Source of the DNA: Chrysomallon squamiferum
Taxonomy: Eukaryota; Mollusca; Gastropoda; Neomphalida; Peltospiridae
Assembly: GCA_012295275.1 (NCBI GenBank)
Contig: CM022667.1
Span: 12,215,038-12,250,037 of the forward strand
DNA length: 35,000 nucleotides
Reading direction: 5' to 3'
Part shown: positions 23,111 through 34,190 of the stretch, one piece after another
How the letters are laid out: each line of letters begins with the position of its first letter
Position numbering within the stretch: the first letter of the stretch is position 1
The notes under the pieces: generated by a model
Told to the model about the DNA's origin: nothing
The model's input: the letters and a program-made list of their open reading frames with translations, nothing else
The model's database searches: none
Translations under genes and position numbers: made by a program

Positions 23111-23172
23111 GAGGACTGCCACTGAGATAGAGAGGACTGCCACTGAGATCGAGAAGACTGCCACTGAGCGCC
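23111..23172. repeat. 21-bp tandem repeat, three copies
   Basis: The unit GAGGACTGCCACTGAGATCG plus A starts at 23111, 23132 and 23153. The period is a multiple of three, so minus-strand frames show a 7-residue repeat (SLYLSGS-like), but neither the repeat nor its flanks show a known protein. Confidence 0.92.
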
Positions 23173-23946
23173 CGAGAACGAGTTGCGCTAAATACGGTGT
23201 TCGTTTCTGACGTATCTGCATTCACACAGATTAAAATAGTTTACCCTTCGTATACCATTAACAAACAAAAATAAGTTATAAAAAGTGGAGGAATTTGTCC
23301 TCTTTGCTCTAACGTTTCCATCCCTTTCTTCAGATATTTGTACTCTAATCGGTCTTCGGTTGGTTGGTTGCATCGAGTCAAACAAGTCTTATTGATGATA
23401 CCTCTGGTTCATTTATGATAAAAATATTTTGCTAGTTAGAATCTAAAGATTAAACATAGTACGCTTCAGACATGAGACATGATCAGTAGCAGGATAAATT
23501 CTCCTGAGAGCGTCCATCATATTATATCACATTCCAGCCAGCATTCTGCCACTGGTTTATCAAAACACTACGTTGCGGGCTTTCTTGCCTGTGGAAAATT
23601 TTCGTAAAGAAGATCGCTTCTTTCTAATCCCTTAGAACTGCAAAGACAATGTCTCCAGGGCATCGTTTGATCGTTATACAGAAAATAACCATAAATTAAT
23701 AAACGTTAACATGAACTGTTACCGTATAAATTGTTTTTCTGTAAGTATCGGAAGAATATTGAAATCAAATAATTTTTGAAAGACATTTGTCCTAGTCTAT
23801 AGACCGTTACTCTGGATATTTTAGCCATTCATTCTTATGCTGTATTATTAATCATAAAGACCCAGACTTTGCTAAATCCTGATATATCCTGGGATATGAT
23901 CTAACGACCTAGGAGTGGTTTAAAGTTAATAGCTTTAACCTCTGAT
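23173..23946. other. Complex sequence, possible decayed element
   Basis: Repeat-free, moderate GC. Short minus-strand open pieces occur but are broken by stops in all frames. If the region to its right is a transposon relic, this may be its degraded continuation. Confidence 0.35.
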
Positions 23947-24203
23947 TTAATTACTTTTCAGATCTAAAGATTTTTTCATGACATCCTTCCGCTGTTTATC
24001 GAAATTTTTTGAAGACGGCATGCCATAACAATATGTCACACTGGACTCGGTAGAAAGCAGAACCTCGCTGAGCAACTTTTCAAAGCCTGTAAGATAATTT
24101 TACATGCAACGTACACAAACAGAACGCTAAAGAGAGACGTCAACTGTCGCAGTTTCACAAATTCATCAACTCTTCTTATTGCTTTTTCGATGTTATCGGC
24201 TAT
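23947..24203 (-). mobile_element. Possible decayed open-frame relic, minus strand
   Basis: Two overlapping minus-strand frames are open. One (24203-24036, 55 codons) includes DNIEKAIRRVDEFVKLRQ followed by hydrophobic residues. The other (24099-23947) includes GMPSSKNFDKQRKDVMKK and ends at TAA. The first loosely resembles the segment before the C-terminal end of LINE reverse transcriptase (helix with I..A...F..LR), and one frameshift would join the two. No catalytic YxDD motif or other RT block is visible. A chance explanation is quite possible. Confidence 0.13.
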
Positions 24204-24832
<629 letters not shown>

Positions 24833-25689
24833 CCTCAGCTTATCTAATTTACACTGCTAAATCTCGGTGGAGTATCTCCGACATCGAAATAAAATTAATT
24901 TCCACTTCTGATCCAGAATAATAATTTACAGTGAAGCTCAGACAACATGGCGGTGTTTCGTGGTTAGATGCAAAACTCAGATGTCTTCGCTTATCAGCGA
25001 GTGTCGGGTAAGAATTAAGAGTATAAGGAAAGACGTAGAGTTTGATTACCAAACATATTTTGAGATCGCACTTGCTTGAAACGAACAAGAAACTCACGAC
25101 GGGGTTCAGATAACGTTTTGATTGTACGGTGCATGCAGCTAACTCCTGATGTCATTTTGTAAACGTCAGACTTAATGTTTCAGAAAAAAGAAGAAGAAGA
25201 AGAAAAAAAAAAAGAGATTAAAATATATATCACCTTGATAAATCTAGCATGAAAAATAATCTTGTCTGGGTGTCAAGGGAAGCTTTAAACAGAGGGTACA
25301 TGTGATTAATCCTGGTTTTACAAGGTCTTATCGTCTGCAGACGTGTTGATACGGCCATGGCGCTGTGTTTGTTTGGGATATCCCACCGCGCCATCAGGAG
25401 CACCATCTTTTTTTGATATAATATATCCACGTAGCTGTTTTTTTTTTTCCCAACGTGTTACGATTTATTTGCGAGAGTCCTTGCTGGGTGAACGGCTCCT
25501 TAAAGCACTGCTCCAGGTGCCAACTTCCCCAATTTAAACCATAAAAATGTCATTTGAAATCATGAAACAAATTACTTTGGGGTTCACGTCAGATGGACAA
25601 ATAGGAAATGTTTCACAGGATATCCTGTTTGAGCTGCAGTGATTATCTTTATGTCTTCAGTGACAACAAAACACGTGTTAACAAGTCTA

Positions 25690-25690
<1 letters not shown>
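24833..25690. other. Complex region, no gene called
   Basis: Moderate-GC mixed sequence with (GAA)n at 25189-25203, the palindrome CGTCTGCAGACG at 25332-25343 and CACGTG at 25672. A short frame ATG-GCG-GTG begins near 24948 but stops after six codons. Several 60-80 codon frames overlap in conflict with each other. Confidence 0.4.
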
Positions 25691-25720
<30 letters not shown>

Positions 25721-25738
25721 ATTATTATTATTATTACA

Positions 25739-25783
<45 letters not shown>

Positions 25784-25809
25784 TACTGTTATTGTTATTA
25801 TTGTTGTTA

Positions 25810-25841
<32 letters not shown>

Positions 25842-25970
25842 GTTGTTGTTATTGTTATTGTTATTGTTGTTATTACTATTATTATTATTATTATTATTAT
25901 ATTATTATTGTTGTTATTATTACTATCATTATTATCATTATTATTATTTTGGTTGTTGCTGTGTTTGCTA
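25691..25970. repeat. (TTG)n/(ATT)n triplet field, about 280 bp
   Basis: Ten TTG units, then ATT units with TTG, ACT and ATC variants, mostly in constant triplet phase. It ends near TTTTGGTTGTTGCTG. Confidence 0.96.
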
Positions 25971-26542
25971 ATGCTATTAACTTTTAGCATTAGCATTAAC
26001 ATTTATATCAGGATCTGTATCAATATTAGTACTTGTTACTGTTTTTATTATTGTTGCTGGTGTCATTATTTTTAGTACAATTTTACTGTTATCATTATCA
26101 TTTGTATTTACTGTTGTTTATGGCTGATAGTGTTATTTAGTAGTCGCTGATAATAATAAAAAAAGTTGTTTATAAAATCACATACAGCTTCCATGTGATA
26201 CAAAAAACTATACTGGGAATTCTAAATGGCAAATTTACATACCACCATATCGATTCATCTCTTTTCCAAAAGCCTGTCCTGTTACTGAAAAAAACAACAA
26301 AAAAACAACAACAAACAATTGAAATGTTGCAGGCTTTGTCACAGAAGCCTTTTTTTTAATGTAAAAACAAGTAAATGTACTGATGGCTTTTAAAATTACT
26401 GAAATATTTTATTTACCATTTAGTCTATATGCAAATGTTTGTCTTTATTTTTTTTTGTTTCCATGTCAGTTTAGTCATTTTATGTAATGCCTGGAAACAA
26501 TGTTCAGTTATTTCATGAAATAACCAGTGTTCAAAGCTTGAC

Positions 26543-26547
<5 letters not shown>
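25971..26547. other. AT-rich complex sequence
   Basis: Contains the 7-bp inverted repeat ATCACAT/ATGTGAT at 26177-26199. No gene or known element. Confidence 0.5.
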
Positions 26548-26576
<29 letters not shown>

Positions 26577-26627
26577 TGCATGTACGTACGTATGTATGTA
26601 TGTATGTATGTTTGTATGATGTATGCA

Positions 26628-26664
<37 letters not shown>
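26548..26664. repeat. (TATG)n followed by (AT)n
   Basis: TATG/TACG units at 26548-26628, then pure AT at 26631-26664. Confidence 0.95.
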
Positions 26665-26667
<3 letters not shown>

Positions 26668-27087
26668 TGATGTATATGTGCATAATGTATGTGTTTGTGT
26701 GGCAAAAGGTAAATTACCTTTTATTTCAGTTTAGTTCTTCTTTGATATGTTATTCCTGAACCACAATGCATTCTACCGCAATCTACATAAATCTTTCTAC
26801 ATTTCATACTCACCAGCAATAAATCAGGGCTATCGTTCGCTAACGATAACACCTTTCTTCTAAACAGACAAACGTTAAAATAAGCAACTCCGCTATCGGC
26901 TGAGCAATTTAACAAAATCCTGACACTTAAAACGAAACAAAATTTGTGATAAAATGGCGTAAACATGTACCTTGATAAGCAAATGGAATTCGGGATGACA
27001 TCCAAGATAGCTAGGTGCCAGACGGTAAATGCTGAGCAGGATTTTTGTGTACAGCAACATCACTTGAAACACAGACGTTATCTGAAG

Positions 27088-27089
<2 letters not shown>
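26665..27089. other. Complex sequence, no gene called
   Basis: Mixed sequence. Two 90-codon minus frames overlap, one continuing through a poly-T run, and neither has a recognised domain. Confidence 0.45.

Positions 27090-27118
<29 letters not shown>
27090..27118. repeat. Poly-T run, 29 bp
   Basis: T homopolymer. Confidence 0.95.
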
Positions 27119-27122
<4 letters not shown>

Positions 27123-27222
27123 ATCGTGGAATTTTAGATGTGAAAATATTTAGAGTCTTTGACACGTACACCTGTTGTGTGAGTTGTTGTTGTTCATTTT
27201 TTATTATTACTATTTTATGAGC

Positions 27223-27226
<4 letters not shown>

Positions 27227-27257
<31 letters not shown>
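27227..27257. repeat. (TA)n microsatellite
   Basis: Pure TA. The following 27258-27414 is T-rich without a gene. Confidence 0.95.
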
Positions 27258-27262
<5 letters not shown>

Positions 27263-27414
27263 GTCCTGGTTTTTCTTTCAACCTTTCTTGGTTTCTTTCT
27301 TTCTTTTGTGTGTTTTTAAAAAATAATTATATTCATTTTGTTGTTTATTCTCTATCGTTTTTTTTAATTATTTCCTTTTCTTTCTTTTTTTCTTCTCCAC
27401 ATAATTGCAGTAAT

Positions 27415-27425
27415 AATGATATACC

Positions 27426-27458
<33 letters not shown>

Positions 27459-28055
27459 GCTACAGCTACTATTATTTCTATTACCACCACTACTACTATT
27501 GCTACCTTACAACTGTTACTATTATTATTACCACCACTGCTACTATTATTATTATTGCTACTACTTTTTATCTCATACCACCAGTACCACCATCACTACT
27601 AACACCACTACTATTGCCACTTTTACTATCATTATTACAATTATTACTACTATGACTGTTTGTACTTTTACTGCTAGTACTATTTTTCTATATCTACTAT
27701 TACTATTCCTACTACTACTATTACTGTTTACTTACTACTATAACTACTATTATTATTATAACAACTATCACCACTATTACAACTACTATTGTTACTACTA
27801 CTGTTAGAACTACTTCCTTACAACTACTATAGCTATTACTACTAATACTATAACTACTACTGTTACAATTATTATTACTATTGCTATGACAACAAGTTTT
27901 GCTACTGATATTAGCACTAAGTATTACTACTGTGACAATTACTGCTACTACCACTATTTAAATTTCTTAAGATGTTATTATCACAAATAAGTACTGCAGC
28001 TACAACATTACTACAACAACAACAACGTCTATCACTACTACTACTGCTCCTACTA
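27415..28055. repeat. Degenerate (TAC/CTA-type) triplet field, 640 bp
   Basis: Triplets of TAC, CAC, ACT, ATT and GCT type alternate for over 600 bases with triplet phase mostly kept but no dominant unit. The 210-codon plus frame from 27175 is an artefact of this periodicity (Tyr/Leu/Thr/Ser only). Confidence 0.9.
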
Positions 28056-28489
28056 CCGCATTATAGTTTTGCATTATACTGACCAAACCGGATTTCTCCG
28101 TCAACGCAATGTCTGTTTACAGGATGTGTAGGTCACAAAGTCTGTATCTTTACAACTTGTCAAACATCACTGTTTATTTCATTGCTTTAATGTCACGTGG
28201 TGATTAATTCCGCGACAAGTGAAAGATTTTAAACATTTCTTTAGATGTTTTCCTCGTGATAGAGAAATCTGGATGGGAGGGTGGGTGGGAAGGCTGGAGT
28301 TTTAAAAGACGGACCACCAGTGATCTGAATACCGTGTTATCTTGCATCGCTGGCTTCTGGTTTATATATAAATGTTTGGTGGGTTTTTTTTATTTGTTTT
28401 TGTTTTTTTCAAATATCTCGTTCGTAGTTCGGTTTATATCGGAGTAAGTGAAATTTATTCACACCTTTTTTTTTTTAATCAAAAAAAGA
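28056..28489. other. Complex sequence with CACGTG
   Basis: Moderate GC at 28070-28370, CACGTG at 28194, then T-rich sequence. No coding signal. Confidence 0.45.
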
Positions 28490-28556
28490 AAATGAAGACG
28501 AAGAAGATGATGAAGAAGAAGAAGAAGAATGAAGAGAAGAAAAACAAGACTAAGAC

Positions 28557-28588
<32 letters not shown>

Positions 28589-28590
28589 CG
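28490..28590. repeat. (GAA)n/(GAT)n triplet array
   Basis: AAG/GAA units near 28497-28547, then about eleven ATG/GAT units to 28588. Reads as poly-Lys and poly-Met, compositional only. Confidence 0.93.
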
Positions 28591-28990
28591 AACATAAACA
28601 ACAGTCATAAAACGTAATGACAGAAAGGAAACACTATTTTATTTTTTAAAAAACAAAACAAAAAACAAACAACACTACCGACTTTAAAGCAAGAAAAGAA
28701 ACACAATACTTAACCTAAGTCAAAAAAAAAAACAAATAAAAATAATGAAAATAAACAGAAACAAATAAAGATAAAGAACTGATATCAATGCTATCACTGC
28801 GCACGTCTTTTATTAGTACAGTTTCTTCAGCCTGCCTCTCTCAATATACAATTTAAACAATGGAGAATTCATAATTTCACCAAAAACAAAAAATGGACTT
28901 CATCTTTGTGGCGCTTATATATCATTCTAGACAAAAAAACGAGTTTCATAGAATAGCAAAAACGACATGGGACAAAAAAAAAAAAACCAT
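28591..28990. other. A-rich sequence
   Basis: AAAC-rich low complexity to about 28770, then mixed AT-rich sequence and an A run near 28974-28986. No gene. Confidence 0.55.
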
Positions 28991-29510
28991 CAAAGGGATG
29001 GATGGATGTTCATCAAATACATCCTCTCTTCTCCTCCTCTTTAGGATTATCGCAGTTCCTTCCTGCAGATAGGTCCGTCCTATTTTTCCTCATTCTCGTT
29101 ACGATCCTGCCAAATCGTTTTATTTGGTTTCGCTTTTTATCAATCACGCCATCTCCGAAGCTTTCTTACGAAAACCATGTTGTACAAACTGCCTCCGCTG
29201 CCAAAGACCACCACTGATGAACCGTAAATAAAAGCGCAAGCGAAAAAAAAAAAGGGGCAAATTTAGTTGGTGTCGTGTTTTATATCAAAACGAGCGCTGA
29301 CTTTGATGTCTGACGCGCGTTGAGCGACCGTGTGTAGATGGGCCAGCGGTTATCAGAGATTAGGGGAGGTAATTCCTGTGTTTTACATACCGCCAAAACG
29401 ACTCTTCTGCTGCTGCTACTACTAATAATAATGTCCAAGGATGATTTTTCGCTTTCCTGATAGAAGATTAGGTTTATAGTTAGCAAGACTGCTGATTATT
29501 TTTTATTTTC
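28991..29510. promoter_or_regulatory. Complex island with a PBX-Hox-type site
   Basis: TTATCAATCA at 29137-29146 reads TGATTGATAA on minus, a PBX-Hox composite match like that at 7417. CpG-containing mixed sequence around it. A 71-codon plus frame (29002-29217) has no domain. Regulatory role is inferred. Confidence 0.25.
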
Positions 29511-29514
29511 CTTT

Positions 29515-29832
29515 TTTTTATTTTTTTTTTTTTTTTTCGTATCTTTTTATTTTCCGCTGTGTGTGTGGGACTGTTTAAGACATCGCTTAAAAGCCGGACC
29601 AGCTGTTTTTACACACACACACACACACGCAGGCACACACACGCACGCACACACACACGCATATACATACACACACAGATAGATAAACACACATACGCAT
29701 ACATATGGAACCCATAGATATACACAAACACACATACACACACAATCATACACAGACACACACACACAAACACATACAAACACAAAATCTTAGATGTACC
29801 CATACATACCTAGATCTAGACTAATACAAACC

Positions 29833-29875
<43 letters not shown>

Positions 29876-29910
29876 ACACACACAGACACACACACACACA
29901 CACACTTAAA
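29515..29910. repeat. Poly-T then (AC)n/(ACAT)n field
   Basis: T-rich to 29537. AC-based arrays with CGCAC, ACAT and AGAC variants run from 29610 to 29795 and again, purer, from 29836 to 29905. Z-DNA-prone. Confidence 0.93.
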
Positions 29911-30527
29911 CATACATACATGCATGTGTGTATGTAATCCTACATAATTTTCACATTTATTGTTATTAGACATTATGGTGCAGTAAACAGAAATACAAAC
30001 AGATCAAATCTGTTTTAACACAGTACTGATCTCATGTACTCCCGGCCACGTTTTTTTTCCACTTGCTATACATTTTACCTGTAATCTGCAATATTTCATC
30101 TGTGACAAGCTGAATGTTATCGAAATTCCTGTCTATTCAAAATTAATCATTCTTCTCTATGTTAACGGTTTTGAGTGTGCGTTATTTTTCTTCTTCTTCT
30201 TTTTTATTTTTTATGTTTTTGGTTGTTGTTGTTTTTTTTTTACTGTTAATTTTAATTTATTTATTCCTCCCCCTTCAACTTATTTTCTTTATTTATTACT
30301 ATCTTTTTTTTTCTCTAAATATGAAACCACTTGTGTGGTATTTTAAAGCTTGTTTGCGTATATCGCCTGATAATCAAGTTTGTTGTAGATTAATGATACA
30401 GTTTCTGTCTAACAAGCCGGGATCAGTCCTCTTCAGTGAGTACCAGACGTGTAAGCTTCGGAATTCATTTCTGTGGTAAGACTGGCATACAGTTTTGTTT
30501 TCTACATCAGTCAAAACCGATCTTTAC
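29911..30527. other. AT-rich sequence with T-rich block
   Basis: Mixed sequence; T/TTC-rich at 30184-30315. The open frame at 30159-30479 is half T-run artefact with no domain after it. Confidence 0.5.
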
Positions 30528-30532
30528 ATACA

Positions 30533-30563
<31 letters not shown>

Positions 30564-30770
30564 CATACATACATACATACATACATACACACATACATAC
30601 ATGCACACAGACATACACACACACACATATATACATACGTACATACACAAACACACACATACATACACACATACATACATACATAATGCGCACATACGCA
30701 CACATACATAGATATATACATACATATTTATAATATTTATAATGTATACATACATACACAAACATACACA
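30528..30770. repeat. (CATA)n tetranucleotide field, about 240 bp
   Basis: Nearly pure CATA over about 30533-30590, then CATA/CACA mixtures to 30770. Open on both strands because the repeat lacks stops in several frames. Confidence 0.95.
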
Positions 30771-30777
30771 TAGTCGT

Positions 30778-30945
30778 AGACTGATAGATAGATAGACAGA
30801 CAGTCAGACAGACAGACAGATATAAAGGTAGACAGATAGATAGATAGACAGACAGTAAGACAGACAGACAGATATAAAGGTAGACTGATAGATAGACAGA
30901 CAGTGAGACAGACAGGCAGATATAAAGATAGACAGATAGGTAGAT
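30778..30945. repeat. Higher-order repeat of (GATA)n/(GACA)n, about 50-bp period, three copies
   Basis: Each copy has GATAGATAGACAGACAG, a variable AGTMAGACA segment, GACAGACAGATATAAAG and GTAGAC. TATAAAG occurs at 30821, 30873 and 30921, giving periods of 52 and 48. Confidence 0.92.
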
Positions 30946-31090
30946 TGTTATATTTTAAACAGACAGACAATGGTGTTTCTGTTTATAGTGAATATTCTGT
31001 CAAAACATTTTAATCCCATCACCTTTTAGTTACTGTTTGCTCTGCATACAATAATTACTGTTACAATTAGTAGTAAATATTTTTTGTTTT
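30946..31090. other. AT-rich spacer
   Basis: Nothing recognised. Confidence 0.45.
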
Positions 31091-31299
31091 TAACAGAATT
31101 ATTATTATTGTTGTTGTTGTTGTTCTTGCTGTTTTTCTTTTTCGACGTCTTCATTTTCTTTTTCGTCTTGTCTTTTTTTATTTTATATCTTTATACTGTC
31201 CCTTCTTCACATATTTCTCCTTCCTTCTTCTTTCTGCTTCTGTTTTCTTTTTCATTTTATCTTTTCTTTTCTTCTTTTACTTCATACTTTTTATTTATT

Positions 31300-31340
<41 letters not shown>

Positions 31341-31418
31341 CTTCTTTTTCTTCTCTTTTGTATATCTAACTTACATGAACACCAAAGAGGGAATATCTTA
31401 AGATTGTTTTTTGTTTTT

Positions 31419-31451
<33 letters not shown>
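31091..31451. repeat. T-rich field with T33 and T31 runs
   Basis: ATT/TTG triplets at 31098-31130, TTC-rich DNA, then T runs at 31302-31334 and 31421-31451 around 86 bases of mixed sequence. Confidence 0.93.
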
Positions 31452-31860
31452 CTTTTGCAATCAGCAAAAATTCTCAGATGATGGATGATGGCTATCTGGG
31501 GGGAAGACGATCGTTGACGGAAATCGTCTGCTTCTGTCTTCCCGCCACATCTTGAGTCCGTGCTCCACGTGAGCGAGAAGCAGACGATTTTAAGTAGTAC
31601 CAGCGATTAAAAAGAGAACTCGAACATTGATTAGGACAGGTTGTTACCATGTAGATCTTGGTAAGAAAAATGAACGCAAATATGATTTTTTTTTTTTTTC
31701 TAGACTTTGTGGGTTTGTAGGTTTTACATTTGTTAGTGCTGGAAATCAGTAATTTGGAAGTGTGCAAACATTTGATTATCTTGTATGTATGTGTGTGTGT
31801 ATGTATTCATGTAGAGAGCACTTCTAAATAAAATAATCGTCACAGGTTTTTTTCTTATTA
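31452..31860. other. Complex sequence with a 15-bp inverted repeat
   Basis: Moderate-GC block holding the stem described separately at 31521-31590, CACGTG at 31566, then AT-rich DNA with (TATG)n at 31782-31806. The 91-codon minus frame (31492-31767) shows no domain. Confidence 0.5.
31521..31590. other. 15-bp perfect inverted repeat (stem-loop), 40-base loop
   Basis: AAATCGTCTGCTTCT (31521-31535) is exactly complementary to AGAAGCAGACGATTT (31576-31590). The 40-base loop contains GCTCCACGTGAGC, itself almost palindromic. A further AGACGAT at 31505-31511 can pair with the ATCGTCT of the left arm, so two mutually exclusive stems are possible. Function unknown. Confidence 0.6.
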
Positions 31861-31870
31861 TTCTTGTTGT

Positions 31871-32098
31871 CATAGTAGTAGTAATACTAGTAGTAACAGC
31901 AGTAGTTATAGTATTAGTAGTAATAGCTATTGTAATAGAGGGAATTAGTTCTGACAGTACTAGTAGTAGTACTAGTAAGTTCTATTTATGTATGTATATA
32001 TGTATTATGTATGTATGTATGTATGTATGTATGTATGTATGTATGTATTGCTATTGTTATTGTTTTTTTTTTTTTTTTTAGTAGTAGTAGTAGTAGTA
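31871..32098. repeat. (TAG)n triplets, (TATG)n, poly-T, (TAG)n
   Basis: TAG/TAA/TAC triplets at 31871-31978, TATG at 31986-32047, T18 at 32063-32080, and TAG at 32081-32098. Confidence 0.94.
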
Positions 32099-32111
32099 TT
32101 GTTCTAAGTTC

Positions 32112-32410
32112 GTTTCCTATAGATATATTTCACCAAATTCTGCTCTTACAGATATATTTTTTCCAAATTCTGCTCCTACAGATATATTTTTCAAAATTCT
32201 TCTCCTACAGATATATTTTTCAAAATTCTGCTCCTACAGATATATTTTTCAAAATTCTGCTCCTACAGATATATTTTTCAAAATTCTTCTCCTACAGATA
32301 TATTTTTTTCAAAATTCTGCTGCTACAGATATATTTTTCCAAAATTCTGCTCCTACAGATATATTTTACCAAAATTCTGCTCCTAGACATATATTTTTTC
32401 AAAATTCTTG
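32112..32410. repeat. 29-bp minisatellite, about ten copies
   Basis: The unit is approximately CTCCTACAGATATATTTTTC plus AAAATTCTG. AGATATATTT recurs about every 29-31 bases; edge copies are diverged (CTATAGATATATTT at the left, CTAGACATATATTT at the right) and central copies nearly identical. Unit length varies by 1-2 T, so no reading frame is kept. Confidence 0.95.
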
Positions 32411-32893
32411 CTCTAGCGTTCCTCCCTGTTTCGCGTCCAGGTTCCGCCCCTGCATTCCGTCCCCTTTCATTTTGCAGGTCCCGCCCCTCAGCGAGCTTGA
32501 AACCTTCCGTCGAGCGAACTACAGCGCATTAAAAACGTCATGAATCAAGACCCGAGTTAAAAACGAGATAATTGCCAACCTCTTTACCTGTACCAGATCG
32601 ACCCCGTCTTGAAAACCACAGTCATTAGAAAGCACTTCCCCGCGCTCGGCTCGACTCGACTCGATTGTTTAGAGTGGTTCAGATTGCGTGCGTGCCGACA
32701 TGGTTAAGACAAATGGATGTTGTTATTACGACGTTTACCTCTGTCGCTGTTAATCTCTCCCTGCAAGACGTGTTATTTTGCAGTCACAGGATTTTTGAAA
32801 AAAAGAAGAAAAAAAACAACGTAAGAAGAGCGGGAGATTGCGCTCTCCTAGGCGTCACAGCTGAGAATATTTAACTGACAGATATACAGTCGT
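32411..32893. promoter_or_regulatory. Complex GC-richer island
   Basis: CCGCCCCTGC and CCCGCCCCTC (Sp/KLF-type, 32444-32490), the CGGCTCGACTCGACTCGA triplication near 32646-32665, and CpG-containing mixed sequence. No coding exon is convincing. Promoter-like only by GC boxes. Confidence 0.25.
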
Positions 32894-32917
32894 ATGTGTA
32901 AAAAATGTTTTATAAAC

Positions 32918-32981
32918 ATACGTACGTACATACATCTACATACATACATACATTATATACATACATACATACATACATTAT

Positions 32982-33012
<31 letters not shown>

Positions 33013-33330
33013 CACACATACAATTATATACATATACACATACATACATACATATATATATATACACACACACACATACACAGACATATATATATGATAT
33101 ATACATACATACACACACAAATGTATATACAGATAGATAGATAGATTTAGATATATGTATTTATGTGTGTGTGCGTGTGTATATATGTGTATCTGTATGT
33201 GTGTTTTTACATATATGTGGGTGTATGTGTGTTTGTATTTATGTGTATGTGTGTATGTATTATGTATGTATGTATGTATGTATGTGTATGTATATGTACA
33301 TGTATGTATGTATCTATGTATTATTTATGA
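32918..33330. repeat. (CATA)n then (TATG)n tetranucleotide field, about 410 bp
   Basis: The plus strand reads CATA-type to about 33130 (with TA and CA patches), GATA at 33131-33146, then switches to TATG/TGTG-type to about 33330. The two halves are complementary in type, making a large loose inverted repeat. Confidence 0.94.
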
Positions 33331-33495
33331 ATGCTAGACGTATGTTATTTGCATTTTATAAAAATAATTTATAGTTTCTGTTAAATTAATTAATTCGATA
33401 TCCAGAGGTTTAAGAGAAAAAAAAAAAAAAACTAACTAATATATTACTTGTATTGTAAGGAATTTCATGACAATATTTTAAATAAATTTGCTTTG
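33331..33495. other. AT-rich spacer
   Basis: A short A run near 33418-33431. Nothing coding. Confidence 0.5.
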
Positions 33496-33710
33496 TCTTT
33501 TTTCTTCTTCTTTTCCTCTTTTTTTTCTTCTTTTGTACGTTTCTTGTATTTCCGCTTTGTCAGTTCTGTATCTATCTCCTTTTTTTATTTATCTTAACTT
33601 TTTCCTTTGTTCGTCTTCTTTATCGCATTTTCTTTCTTTCTTTTTCTTTCTTTTTCTTCTTCTTTTTTTAATATTAATTTATTTATTTACTTATTTATTT
33701 ACTTACTTGC

Positions 33711-33754
<44 letters not shown>

Positions 33755-33850
33755 TTATTTTGTTATTTTAGTTTCAATTTATTTATTTCATTTTTAACTT
33801 ATTTTATTTTATCACGATCACATTTTTTTTTTTTTATTATCATTATTTTT
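33496..33850. repeat. TTC-rich pyrimidine DNA and (ATTT)n
   Basis: TTC/TTTC-rich to 33668, ATTT/ACTT units to about 33755, then T-rich sequence. Confidence 0.92.
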
Positions 33851-34190
33851 TAATTTTCTGACAAACTGCGTGGTTCTAAACTTTAAATAACAAGAATATT
33901 TCCTTACTTACAAACAAGCCAATATTTTATATTTTTTTTTTTTTTTTTTTTTTTCATATTTACTCGAGTCAGAGTGCATTTTGCTACATCCACAGTTCAC
34001 AAACCAAAATAGATCTCTTTGCTTTACACGTCTTTTCTTTCGTGCATTGCAAAACTTTTATCTTTCTCGAACCGTAAACGATACCGTTATCTCAATCATA
34101 CGACCGAACATGCAGATATGAAAACATTCTGTAACAATGATTTAGTTTTTATCGGCAAAGAATTTCCCTCCTGTTTATGTTCTTCTTTTT
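33851..34190. other. AT-rich complex sequence with poly-T
   Basis: T run at 33932-33954. Mixed sequence at 33955-34180 with no domain in its frame. Confidence 0.5.

Noticed and set aside
23550-23900. Several short minus-strand frames that look protein-like
   Set aside because: Each is broken by stops within 20-40 codons and they switch frame; too weak to call beyond the relic at 23947-24203.
27175-27807. 210-codon plus-strand open frame, the longest in the window
   Set aside because: It is TA dinucleotide, T-rich and triplet-repeat DNA throughout; residues are almost only Tyr, Leu, Thr, Ser, Phe and Ile. No domain.
30778-30945. Regular repeat-spacer look suggesting a CRISPR array
   Set aside because: The spacers are themselves tetranucleotide repeats, units vary in length, and the context is eukaryotic.
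32011-32532. 173-codon plus-strand frame with repeated LLLQIYF and APTDIF segments
   Set aside because: Comes from the 29-bp minisatellite, whose variable T-runs shift the frame between copies; not a conserved protein repeat.
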